From: Canna indica
Taxonomy: Eukaryota > Streptophyta > Magnoliopsida > Zingiberales > Cannaceae
Direction: 5' to 3'
Assembly: GCA_034359265.1 (NCBI GenBank)
Contig: CP136896.1
Coordinates: forward strand, 7,409,501 to 7,473,500
DNA: 64,000 nt
Every line of letters begins with the position of its first letter. Position 1 is the first letter of the stretch. The translations under genes were made by a program, and so were the position numbers. Positions 22,777 through 34,200 of this stretch are shown here, in pieces. The notes beneath the pieces are model-generated. The model did not search any database, was not told the origin of the DNA, and saw only the letters and a program-made list of their open reading frames with translations.

Positions 22777-23790
22777 TCATCCTGAGAGTTTGGCGATTTT
22801 GTTAGCGTCTTTCCCGACGTCTTTGATGACTCTGTAGGGGCCTTCCCAGTTTTGGGCAAGCTTCCCTTCCTTGGTTGACTTTCTTTGGAGTTCGATCTTC
22901 CTTAGTACCAGATCTTCATCTTTGAAGTTTCGTGGTTTGACATGTTTGTCATATTTTTTAGCTATTATGAGTTTCATAGCTTCCTCCCTGATTTTGGTGA
23001 GCTCTCGTTCTTCCTCGATGAGGACGAGCTCGGCCTACCCAGATTTTTGAGTTGTTTTACTCCTCGAAGGTTATCAGACGAAGGTTGGGCTCTGTGATCT
23101 TGATGGGGATTATAGTCTCTGCTTCATAAACGAGCTTGTAGGGAGTTTCTTGAGTGGATGACTGTGCAGTTGTGTTGTAGCCCTATAGCACGTCGGATAG
23201 CTCTTTCGCCTTGTGCCCTTTGACTTGATCAAGATTCTTTCTAAGTCCTGCTAGGATATATGACCTTGTTTGCCGCTTCGGCCAAGCCATTGGTTTGTAG
23301 GTGCTCTATTGAGGAGAGCTATTGGATGTTGAGGTTTGAGGTGAATTCTCGAAACCGCCTACCTGATCGTAAACTGTGTGCCATTGTCGCTAATGAGTTC
23401 ACGAGGTATGCCGTACATATAGACGATGTTTTTCCATACAAATTTCTTGACCTTCTCGATCACAAACGAGGCTAGGGGTTCGGCCTCTATCCATTTGGTG
23501 AAGTAATCGATTGCTACTACCAAATATTTGATTTGCCTTGGTGTTGGAGGGAAAGAGTCCATGAGGTCGATGCCCCACTTGTGAAATAGACAACTGACTT
23601 CGGAGCTATGCAGTGGCTCGGGATGCTTTTGTGGGACGTCAGAGAATCTCTAGCACTTGTCGCACATTTTGACATACATACCACAATCTCTTTTCAGAGT
23701 GGGCCAGAAGTATCCAGCCCGAAGATTTTAGCTGTTGGTCTTCCTCTGATGTGGTTGTCGCGTCCAAAACATCTCGCCCAGATATAACAT
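22777..23790 (-). pseudogene. Tat-lineage Ty3/gypsy integrase remnant
   Basis: Minus-strand pieces give an integrase zinc-binding part (Y-V-K-M-C-D-K-C), a core segment with K-Y-L-V-V-A-I-D-Y-F-T-K-W-I-E-A-E and G-I-P-R-E-L-I-S-D-N-G-T-Q-F (two of the D,D,E residues), and a C-terminal part with N-W-E-G-P-Y-R-V. These are characteristic of Tat/Retand-type gypsy elements. Pieces are separated by stops and frameshifts. No reverse transcriptase or paired LTRs are visible, so only the 3' part of pol survives. Confidence 0.8.
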
Positions 23791-24004
23791 TCCAACATTC
23801 CACAAGCAAAAACAATCTCATCCTAAGATGTAGAACCTAAACTGAAGCTAAACGAATGATGATTCACTCGCTCGAGCATTGAACCCTCGCTTCACGAAAC
23901 AACGACACAAAGTACAAAAAAGGGAAAAAATGCCGACAACTTAAAATCCAACAACATTGGATTGGCCATGAGCAATGAAATCCAATAATTCTTGGAACAC
24001 AAAT

Positions 24005-25830
24005 TGAGGAGAAAGCACCTTCATACTAGAAATCCGGTTGAGGAGATCAATGCATATTTAGAATGACAGTTGCAGAACTTTTGGAATGCAGAATTTTTTT
24101 ATTTTCAAAGAAAATTGGCGCCTTTTGCCTTTAATTAGGGTTTCAAGGTTTTAAAAACTGATTCCAAGGGTATTTTCATCTAAAATGACAAAATATGATC
24201 ATTTTTTAAAAGTCTTATATGTGGTCAATTTTTAAAACTCTTATCCCAAAAGGGCCACTCCCTGCAATCTCCTCTTATGAATAATAGTGAGGTGTGTTGT
24301 CTTTGTCTGTTGTTGTTGGCAACTTGGCATATGGACCGGTTGTTCCCAGGTTATCCTGGGTAGATGACACCTAGACAGGTTGTTCTCGAATTATCTTTCG
24401 ACGAGTTATTGAAGCATACATCCTTTTCCATCATATGGGCCGGGTACACATGGGAATAATTTTGTCAAAAAATCTTTTCTTTTGACCAGATTTTGTTAAG
24501 CTTATAATAAGGATCATTTTTTGAAAGGCTTTTTCAATTTGTGTTATAAAAAACGGCCCAAAAATATAGTGCCTGATTTATTTACTATGTTCAACATATT
24601 TAAATATAGAGAAACAATGTATGTACCCTCCATTTAGATACTTCTAGAACTCGTTTGGTTTGGTTCATATATTGGGAAGTAACTTCTTGTACGAAATTGG
24701 ACTTCTCATAAAATATCTTTTCACATGAACTCCAGGAGAAGTATAAAAAATATGTTTGGTCGATAGTAAGAGAATTGTAATTTCCAATAAATTAGTTTTC
24801 TACCGTTTGTTTAGTTCAACTATATGCAAAAACATGTGCCTTTGGATGTCTAATATGTCTTCAAATGTCCTTATATATTATTTTAACAAATAAAATATTA
24901 TTCAGTATTCTATTTTAGTAAAACAACAAACTAATCACAATTGTTTTCGTCTCTACGTAGACTATGTCGACATCCACCCCTTCTAGCGATCTTGCATCTT
25001 CTCTTTCCTCCTCCTCGTCCTTCTTCGACCAATTAGAGTCGAAATAGAACTCTAAAAATCATTCTTTAACATTTTCCTATTCTATAATTTTCTTTAATTC
25101 CCTTATTTCTTCCCCAAACTCTAGCCCCCATGAGTTGCTAACATTGCACTAAGGACCTCACTAGGAGGAAATATATTCCAGAGGTTCTCAAGGCACTAGA
25201 GACGATGAAGAATGAGTGAGGAGGGCTGGATCTTTTTGTCCACCGAGGTCGGTGGTGACGATATTCACTAGATTAGCCCTGGCAAATTCTAGCCCAGCAC
25301 GGGCCGACACAATAAAATTGTGCTTAAGCCGACCCTTATCGTGCTAGGCCATTATTGGGTTGGCGAACCAACCCAAGTGATGTAAGCCCGGTCCAATAGC
25401 CCAACAAGAAATTTTATTTAAAAAACTCATTAATAATTCAGGACATTGGACTGATTTAAACTACCGGGGCTGAATCATCCCAATGTATTGTGCTTCAATT
25501 ATTTTTTCTTTTTATTATCGTGCTAACGGGCCGCGTCGTGCCGAGCCCGAGGTCACATTAAATGAATTGACTTTATGTGAATCAAATATTTTTTTAATTA
25601 TTAATTACTAAATATATTTCAACTTTTAGAAGTATTTCTAAATCTATCACAATATTTTATTTGTACCAATAGACTACTTTAATTTTTTAATTTGTTTAAA
25701 TTCTATCCCACGGTCAAGGGGATGTCAATTTTGCTATTTTGATGCTGATTTGACATCGCCTGCATGCATCAGCAATGCTACTTCAACTTTTATAAATGAA
25801 TAAAAATTCAATAAATACTATATCATCAAA
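24005..25830. repeat. Dispersed duplicated segment, copy A
   Basis: This stretch matches 54466-54748 followed by 60540-62082 in the same order and orientation. Shared landmarks are GGTTTCAAGGTTTTAAAAAC, TGTCTGTTGTTGTTGG, CGTAGACTATGTCGACATCC and CTCTAGCCCCCATGAGTTGC. A Ser-rich start (ATGTCGACATCC, 24963) opens a short frame that soon stops. Near 25263-25560 it contains a GGGCCGACAC-type motif tract. It may be a long non-autonomous transposon or a degraded gene fragment carried by one. No protein family is recognisable. Confidence 0.65.
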
Positions 25831-27780
25831 CTTTTTATAGGATTAATCATTAAATATATCTATTTTTTTTTCAAATCTATCCTAATATTTTATTTGTATC
25901 AATTAAAAAGGTACTTTAACTTTTAATTTATTTTAATTATATCTCACTTTTAAGATGTCAATTTTGCGATGACATGTTATGACATTACTAACATGGATCA
26001 TCAATGACATGCCATCATTCATAAATGAATAAAATTTTAAAAGTACGATGTCACCAAATATTTTTTAGGGTTAATTATAAAATAAATCACAACCTTTAGG
26101 ATTTTTTTCTTCAAATCTATCCCTACATATTATTTGCACCAATAGGGTACTTTAATTTTCAATTTGATTATATTCCATCATCAATAAGGTATCAATTTTG
26201 CCCGTTTAGATGTTGACGTGACATCGTTGACATGGATCGATGATACTACGTTATCTTTCATGAATGAATAAAAATTTAAAAAATGTCACATCATCAAATA
26301 TTTTTTTAATAGAGTTTAATGGATTAACTACATAATACATTTTGATTTTTTTTTTTTCTAAATCTATCGTAATTTTTTTATTTGAACCAATATTGATCTC
26401 ATACTTTCCATTTATTTTAATTATATGCTATCATCGAGTTATTATAAATTTAGCTATTAAGTTGTTCAGCGGCATTGCCAATGTAGGTTAGAAGTCCAGT
26501 TAATATCGCTAAATACATTTGCAAATAATAAAATGCTATTTCACTAAACATTTTAAAAAATTATATCTTCGTTATTTTTATTAATATGCATCCCTTTATA
26601 TTTTTGACATTCACCCCCACCTTTTTGCATCGTTGTTGTTCGGAGCTAGAACTGCATCATTTTCAATAATGACTGATCATTGAGATCTAGCTCCGTGGGA
26701 CAATGATGCAAAGAGGTGGGTGTGTGTGTCAAGAATGTAAGAGGACACCGACTATAAATATATTTAATTTTTAAAATATTAGGACAAATAATATTTTATT
26801 ATTTTAAAATGTATTTAGGATGTTGACTGAACTTTTAATTTACATCAACAATGTCACTTAGGAACTTAATGACCAAATTGAAGATAGCAGAGATAATTGA
26901 AACAAATAGCACATATACATATGGGATCTTATTGGTTCGAAATAAAAAGTTGAATTAAATTTGGGAAATTTTTTGAAAGTCGAGATGTATTATATAATTA
27001 ATTCTTTAAATCATATTAATAAATATTTAGTCACATTATATTTTTTAAATTTTTATTCATTTATGAATGTTGACAAGACTTTGTTGATCCATGCCGGTGG
27101 TGGCCATGTCAGCGGGGCCATGCCACAGCAGCATCCAAATATAGAAATTGATACATCATTGATAGTAAAATTATATAATTGAAATAAATTGAAAATTAGA
27201 GCAATCTATTGGTACAAATAAAATGGGAGAAGTACAACAGAAGTCCTATAAGTTTTAAATTTTTTAGACTTCAGAAGTACAATTTATAAGTTTTATTTCG
27301 GTATTTTTAGTCCTATATGTTTGCTCCGTAGCATAGATTTGGTCCTATATATCCGTCATGGTCTGTTAACTCTCCGTCCACATAGACATAACACCGTTCA
27401 TACACATTGACTTTGATTTGGTCTTATAAGTTTCATTTCGATATTTTCAGTCCTATATATTTGCTCCGTAGTACAGATTTGATCATATTTGTGACGGCCC
27501 GTTAACTCTCCGTCCATGAAAAAATAAACGGTGTTATTTCCATATTGACAGAGTTAATGGACCGTCATAGATAGGATCAAATCTGTGATGTAGAGCAAAC
27601 ATATATGATTGAAAATATCAAAATAAAATTTATAAGATTGAAGTCCAAAAAATTTAAAATTTATAGGACTTCCGTTGTACTTCTCCCAAAACAAAATGTA
27701 GTGATGGATGCGAGAAAATGCGAGAAAATTTATAAAAGTTAAGATATATTGAGTAATTAATTCTTTTCAAAAATGCATTT
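25580..27780. repeat. 2.2-kb foldback built of roughly 235-bp units
   Basis: The left arm holds about four imperfect direct copies of a unit with AATCTATC, TATTTGTACCAATAG, AATTCTATCCCA and ATGAATAAAAATT, starting near 25600, 25850, 26085 and 26325. The right arm carries the same unit inverted, for example CTATTGGTACAAATA near 27208 and AATTTTTATTCATTTATGAA near 27050. The centre is a GC-richer palindrome, TTGCATCGTTG...CAATGATGCAA, at about 26610-26725. A second foldback MITE is inserted at 27225-27687. No protein is encoded. Confidence 0.7.
27225..27687. mobile_element. Foldback MITE, 463 bp
   Basis: The ends GGGAGAAGTACAACAGAAGT and ACTTCCGTTGTACTTCTCCC form long inverted repeats that continue inward through TATAAGTTTTAAATTTTTT and its complement. 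The arms meet around repeats of CTCCGTCCA and GTTAACTC. Flanks (AAATAAAAT and AAAACAAAAT) hint at a 9-10-bp duplication, but both are A-rich. Confidence 0.82.
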
Positions 27781-27839
27781 AGGGATTTATGGTGAATTGA
27801 CTTTAGGTGTTTATACTTTTGAGGAAATATATATGGGAA

Positions 27840-28376
27840 TAGGGGCGAGTAGGATTTCCCGATTCACCGAAATCAAATCGAAATCGATCGAACTGAAACC
27901 GATTTAATCGAATCGAATTTACCAAATTAATTTTGATTTGGTTTTCGGTTAAAGAAAATTTAATATTTTGGTTTTCGATTCGATTCGGTTAATTTATTGA
28001 ATTAACCGAATATATATAACAAATAAAAAGTATGTTATATAATGTTGTTTGCCTAAGTTGTTAAAAAGAGTCTCTATGCTCCCTACTGTCCAGTTCAAAT
28101 CTTAGTGTGTACTATTATTTATTTTATATTCGATTCATTATATAATATTTAACTAACTTTATAATATAGTTTGCTAAGATGGTTAGAGGAATAAAAAATT
28201 AAGCTAGGTTGCTTGGGTTTGATTCTCGGCCGTCATAATAAGTTTATTTTTAATCTTTTCAATTAATTTGGTAAATTTACCAAATGAATCGAACCCGAAT
28301 TAATTAAATTTTTTCAATTCGATAAATGATTAATAAATTATTATTTTTTTTCGAATCAAACCGTTGCTCACCCCTG
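27840..28376. mobile_element. hAT-type MITE, TSD TATGGGAA
   Basis: It starts TAGGGGCGAGTAGG and ends GTTGCTCACCCCTG, with a perfect 8-bp duplication TATGGGAA at 27832-27839 and 28377-28384. The interior repeats ACCGAATC/AATCGAA words at both ends around an AT-rich middle. It has no coding capacity. Confidence 0.9.
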
Positions 28377-28937
28377 TATGGGAAGATGAAAAGGTATAAG
28401 TTGCTTGTTGTATAAAGTTATTTTTCATATCAATGAAATCAAATATCATTTTATATTTTTGAGAAAATACATATGGAAAGATTAAAAGTATAATTTGCCG
28501 TATAAATTTTTTTTTGAATAAACGAGATAATAGATTATTCTATCGTAATTAAACCTTGCCTCTTACTGTCCCTGCGACAGATAAGATGTACGCAGAAACC
28601 AACCGCCTCTCATTTCAAGGGGCGCAGATGGAAATTAGGAATTCATTGTACTCTTTTGAGGAAAGTATGCACACGATTTTTGATCAAAAAGTATTTTAAA
28701 ATTAATTTAGGCCTATCAGCTCAATTGAAAATCAATATTAAATGTACTCCTATTTATTATAAAAATAATAATTCGGTTTGATCAAATTGTGGCCGGCCCT
28801 AACCCATAATTAATTTTATTTTAGTCTGACTCATTTTTTTTAGATTTTGCCAACTTAATTCCTAAAATATAAAAAATTTATCTCAGTCTTACTTCCTAAT
28901 CCTCGTGCATAACTGTAAATTTGTAAAAAGTCATCCC
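28377..28937. other. Upstream region of the OCT-like gene
   Basis: This AT-rich stretch leads to the core promoter of the transporter gene. I see no further gene or transposon terminus after the target duplication at 28377-28384. Confidence 0.5.
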
Positions 28938-28944
28938 TATAAAG
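28938..28944 (+). promoter_or_regulatory. Candidate TATA box of the OCT-like gene
   Basis: TATAAAG lies 70 bp upstream of the ATG at 29015. It is followed at 28970-28996 by a pyrimidine-rich tract (TCTCTCATTCTCTCGCTC) of the kind common at plant transcription starts. Spacing fits a short 5' leader. Confidence 0.6.
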
Positions 28945-29014
28945 ACTTGCCATCTTCTTAAACCTTTTATCTCTCATTCTCTCGCTCTCCTCGCCAAACA
29001 AACACAGAAGGAGA

Positions 29015-30556
29015 ATGGCCGACCCCGCTCCCCTTCTTCCTCACTACAACTCCTCCGATGCCCTAAATCAAGCCGGAAAGAAACGGCCGCCGTCGGTCGA
29101 CGACGGCCTCGAGAGCTACATCGGCGGCAACGGCTTCTGCCAGTTTCTCCAAGCCACCTTCGTCACCTTCGCTTGGGTCTTCGATGCGCAGCAGACCTTC
29201 ATCAACGTCTTCACTGATGCAGAGCCCTCGTGGCACTGCACCGGGGCCGGCAACGATACCTTGTGCTCCTCGGAGTCGACCACCTGCGGCCTTCCTCCCG
29301 GCTCGTGGGCATGGGACCTCCCTGCGCACGCCTCAGTTGTATCGGAGTGGGGCCTTCAGTGCGCCGGCTCGGCCATAGTCGGCCTGCCCGCCTCGGCCTA
29401 CTTCGCCGGCTGCCTCGTCGGGGGCTTACTGCTCGCGACGCTCGCGGATTCCATTCTTGGCCGGAAGAAAATGCTCTTCCTCTCGTGCTTCACCATGTCT
29501 CTCTCGGCCGGCCTGACGGTGGTGTCGCCCAACTTGTGGGCCTACACGGCGTTTCGGTTCCTCTCCGGCTTCGCGCGAGCCACGATCGGCACCTCGGCGC
29601 TCGTGCTTTCTACGGAGATGGTCAGCAAGAAATGGAGGGAGAGGATAAGCATCATGAGCTTCTTCTGCTTCACTTTGGGATTCCTCTCTCTGCCTGCCAT
29701 AGCGTACATCAATCGTGGGGCATCTTGGCGAACGCTCTATTTATGGACCTCGATTCCCTCCCTCATCTATTCTGTCCTAATCTATTTCCTGATCAATGAA
29801 TCGCCGAGATGGCTTCTGGTGCGCGGCCGGCGGGAGGAGGCGATTCAAACGCTCAAGAGCATGAACGACAGTGTGATCAACTCTAGCTTCTCCAAACTGG
29901 TCGTAGTAGAAGAAGCCAGCGACATCAACATCTTCTCCGCCTTGAGGATCCTCTGGAAGAAAAGATGGGCGTTACGGCGACTAACGGCGACCATGATCGC
30001 CGGCTTCGGGCTCGGCATGGTCTACTACGGGATGCCGCTCAACGTAGGAAATTTGGGATCTAACCTCTACCTGAGCGTGACATTCAACGCTCTCGCGGAG
30101 ATACCGTCTTCGCTTGTCACCTTGTACCTCGTCGCCAAGCTGAACCGGCGGAGTTTGGCGCTGACGTGCATGACGATGAGCGGGGTGTTCAGCCTCCTGT
30201 GCGTGGTGGTGACGGCCAAGCAGTGGCAGATGGCAGCGGAGGTCATATCTTTTTTCTTCGCCTGCACCTCTTTCAACGTGATCCTCATTTACAGCATCGA
30301 GCTGTTCCCGACGTGCGTGCGGAACTCTGCGATCTCAATGGTGAGGCAGGCGATCGTGCTTGGCGGAGTATTCGCGCCGCTGCTGGTGGCGGAGGGGAGG
30401 AAGCGGAGCTTCTTGTCCTTCGGGGTGTTTGGGCTGGTGATCAGTTGCTGCGGGCTGTTCACTGCTTCCCTGCCGGAGACGAGAGGGAGAAGCATCTGCG
30501 ACACCATGGAGGAAGAAGAATACAGAGAGAGGGAAGCATCGAACGCTACGCCATGA
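29015..30556 (+). CDS. Organic cation/carnitine transporter (OCT family, MFS)
   Basis: This intronless gene of 513 codons encodes a major-facilitator transporter of the plant OCT family, expected to move organic cations or carnitine across the plasma membrane or tonoplast. Visible features are a first membrane segment near residues 44-65 and a Cys-rich loop (75-116; Cys 75, 84, 91, 116) with an N-D-T site. The MFS motif D-S-I-L-G-R-K-K is at 145-152, N-E-S-P-R-W-L at 261-267 before the central cytoplasmic loop, I-E-L-F-P-T-C-V-R-N at 428-437, and L-P-E-T-R-G-R at 486-492. Twelve membrane segments are plausible and length matches the family. It resembles the OCT1-3 type more than OCT4. Substrate cannot be read from sequence. 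Its GC-rich codons contrast with AT-rich flanks. The frame is intact. Confidence 0.93.
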   Translation: MADPAPLLPHYNSSDALNQAGKKRPPSVDDGLESYIGGNGFCQFLQATFVTFAWVFDAQQTFINVFTDAEPSWHCTGAGNDTLCSSESTTCGLPPGSWAWDLPAHASVVSEWGLQCAGSAIVGLPASAYFAGCLVGGLLLATLADSILGRKKMLFLSCFTMSLSAGLTVVSPNLWAYTAFRFLSGFARATIGTSALVLSTEMVSKKWRERISIMSFFCFTLGFLSLPAIAYINRGASWRTLYLWTSIPSLIYSVLIYFLINESPRWLLVRGRREEAIQTLKSMNDSVINSSFSKLVVVEEASDINIFSALRILWKKRWALRRLTATMIAGFGLGMVYYGMPLNVGNLGSNLYLSVTFNALAEIPSSLVTLYLVAKLNRRSLALTCMTMSGVFSLLCVVVTAKQWQMAAEVISFFFACTSFNVILIYSIELFPTCVRNSAISMVRQAIVLGGVFAPLLVAEGRKRSFLSFGVFGLVISCCGLFTASLPETRGRSICDTMEEEEYREREASNATP

Positions 30557-30798
30557 CAACAAATTATAATGCTAATTAATGTCTGTTGTCGATCATGCAT
30601 GGATTCCAACTATACCTGCTCTGCATAGTCTGTTTTCCATCTCTATCTTTCATCCACTTGCCATATTTCTCACAAAAACAAAAAACATGCCAAGTTAGTT
30701 CCCTATCATTCAGGGAGAAGATACTAAAATACCCTAGATATTTTTACCGGATTACTAAAATACTCTTATCGTTTTCATCGAGATACTAAAATGCCCCT

Positions 30799-31234
30799 TG
30801 TCAGGGAATGGTTACCTGACTGCCAGCCGATGATTCCCGGATAGAGATCCAATCAATAAGTTGCAGATCTACAACTCAAAGTCGACGGAATCGCGTCTCG
30901 ATCTGGACTTCCCCACCGAGAGATGAGAGGAAAATTGAGGGGGATCGAGAGAGGGAGAGTAGAGAAGAGGGAATTAAAGAGGAGATGAAGCTTTATATTC
31001 AACTAATTGGATGAGTCAATACATGATGTGACCATACTATTTATACATACATTTTACATCTCGTAATCATCGAAACGTTGAGGTGCCTTTCGAGTACGCT
31101 TGACACGTGGCAGTGGCTCCCTTGAGTTCTCTTCTTGAATCCGTGTCGCTCAGGTGTCCTCAATAGCATGAGTTGAGTCGTCCACGTCAGCACTTCTCTT
31201 TTCTTCTTCACCCATTTTCTGCTCATGCGTGACA
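30799..31234 (-). repeat. 3' LTR of the Ty3/gypsy element
   Basis: It begins (plus strand) TGTCAGGGAATGGTTACC and ends GCGTGACA. It is closely similar to 40663-41112 over most of its length, but the outer 20 bases differ, and the other LTR has an extra purine-rich insertion. Confidence 0.88.
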
Positions 31235-34200
31235 TTACTCCCTGCTCCAGAAGGAACCTCGTCCTCGAGGTTCATAGGAAAGCGCCCTTTCCTCATCCAG
31301 TGGTGGAAGCTCTGCTGGTCTTCCTTCCCTCGTCGGTCCCCACAACAGCGGCAAGGGTGTCATTTGTATACTTGGATTTCCCTTGCAGCGCTTAAGCACT
31401 GACACATGAAATACGGGGTGAAGACGAGCCGACTTAGGCAACTCTAACTTGTAAGCAGCCTTCCCGATTTTTTAAGAATCCTGTAAGGTCCAAAAAATCG
31501 TGGACTTAGCTTCTGCTGTCGGCGAAGTCCAAATGATAGCCGCCGATACAACTGGAGCTTGACAAAAACCCAGTCTTCCTCCTTGAATTCGGCGTCCCGT
31601 CTCTTTCGATTAGCTTGAACCTTCGTGCGATTTTGGGCCTGATTCAGATCGTCCTTTAGCTGCTTAAGGATCTGATCTCTAGCTATTAACTCCCTGTTCA
31701 CCAATGAGTGACCGAAAGTTCCTCCCATGTACCTGATCAACGTTGGCAAATCTCTCCCGTATAACGCTTTGAACGGAGTCATTCCCGCCGACGATTGAAG
31801 TGAAGTATTATACCAGTACTCCGCCCATGACAAGTACATTTCCCATTTCGCGGGTTCCTCCGACGCAAAACTCCGGAGGTACATTTCCAAGCACCGATTC
31901 AATGCCTCTGTCAGCTCATCTGTTTGTGGATGGTAGGCGGAGCTGAACCTTAGTTCTGTCCCTTGTTGATGAGTGTTGAATTCATCAAAAATAAATACAC
32001 ACTTCTTGAGATTTTGTAGTCGTGATAAGTAGCGTTGAATCCACAGAGACTGGTTAGTTTCAAATTCTTTTAAAACCAAAAATTAAAAGAAAGAAAAAAG
32101 AGAGAAGGGTATTGATTAGATGCAAGAAGACATAAATAAAGACAGTAATTAAAAATAATAATTAAGATTAAGGAGAAATCAATGAGAGGAAAATCTAGCT
32201 AAAGGTACGTTCTCGATTTCGGTTTGTAGGATTGATCATAGACGCCAAAGATGAGTTTATTTATATCTAGCAATTTAATAAATTTATGTGAATTGAACAA
32301 CAATCTCACATATCATATTAATTCAAGTATTCCATTAGTTCGGATTGAACAGCAACCTCGACTAATTTGTCTCTAAATCCGGCATGGAACAACCATACCA
32401 GAAGACTAGCTATTATTCTAATAATCTGGTAACAGACCAACAATTAAAAAGAAATAATAGAATAATTCCTGCAAGAAATAAATAAATACTAGAAAGCAAA
32501 GATATTAAGCACAGAAGAATCTCACAATTCGTAGAACCGAAACGTCGAATCGTCATTTAGCTAGAAAGAAGTGGATTAGTCACACATCGCAAACACAAAC
32601 ATTTTCATTCTCCAAAAAATCATTGTTGAATTCAAACTTAATTATAAAGGGCAAAACAAAAGAGAAGGCTAAAACTAAGAAAATGCCTATTCATTACAAC
32701 TTTTCTCCTCTTATAGGAGAATTTCAAACCCAACTAGAATAGAAAATAAAAATCAAATCAACCTTACATGACAATAAACTAACAGCTAAATATCTAGGTT
32801 TAATATTTTAGACACAAAAGGATAGTCCAAATTCGCATGGAAACTCGGAGACAAAATTTCAATCTTTAACATGGTAAATTCTGGATCCGTCACATTCATC
32901 TTTACTATGGCGTGGGCACGTCCAAGGCAGTGCGACCAGGTTCAGCTGTCTTTTTAATTTCCAGCTTCCAAAAAATGTGCAAGGGGATTCTTTTTGATTT
33001 CTTTCCATCATTTGTTGCCTAAAAATTAAACAAAATAATAAACACATTTTAGGAAGTATTTAATTCGAATTTAGCATGAAAATAATCAACAAAAGATGAA
33101 AAATAAATATTTTATCCATATTTTGAATAGCGCTTCGGCATCACAAAGAAGTGGCCATATTTTGTCGTCCGATCTACCACAACGAAGATGGTCGTCTGCC
33201 CATTGGAGGAGGGAAGTTCGGTGATAAAGTCCATAGCTATATCCTTGAACACCTCCTCCGGAATTGGAAGCGGCTGAAGCAAGCCGACAAGTGACAGTTG
33301 CTCATTTTTCATTCGTTGGCACACTTGACATTCCTCAACGAACTTGCGAATGTCCTTCCTCATGGCTGGCCAATAAAAAATTGCCGACACTCGGTGGTGT
33401 GTGCGGCTAACGCCCGCATGTCCTCCGATCACAGATCCATGGTATTCTCTGAGCAAGAGGGATCTAATGGTGCGATCGTCAGGGATTACAATTCTTCCCT
33501 TGTATATTAAAATTCCATCTCTGATCTCGTACCCTTGGCCCACCAATTCATCATTAGCAGCTCGAGCATGCAATGCTTTCAGTTCCTCATTTTCGTGATT
33601 AAGGCATCAAATCTCATTCAAAATGCCAAAGATTGGCTGTGAGAGTGCAAACAAAGCGCCCATAGGCTCCCTTGATAGTGCATCCGCCGCAGCATTGAGC
33701 TTGCCAGCTCGGTACCGAATTTGGAAGTCATATCCGAGTAATTTTCCCAGCCATTTTTGTTGCTCAGGAGTTTGAATAATCTGAGTCGTAAGCTCCTTTA
33801 AAGAACTCTGGCCAGTCAGTATCAAGAATTTCCTGCCCAATAAATACTGCCTCCATTTTTTCACGGCTTGAGTTACTGTGAACATCTCACGCTGGTAAGC
33901 TGAAGCGGCCTACATATGTAGTGAGAGTTTTCGACTGAAATATGCCACTAGCCTACCTTGCAGTGACAAAACTGCTCCAATGCCCACACTTGAGGCATCA
34001 GTTTCGACCATGAAAGGCGGGCTAAAATTAGGTAATGCTTGTGTCGGAGTGTGACTTAAAGATTTCTTCAATTGATCAAAAGCTTCTTGTACCACCGCTG
34101 ACCACGTGAATGCTTCTTTGCGCAATAAATTGGTTAGAGGGGCACCCATTTGAGCAAAACCTTTAATGAATCTCTGGTAGTACCCTACAAGCCCCAAGAA

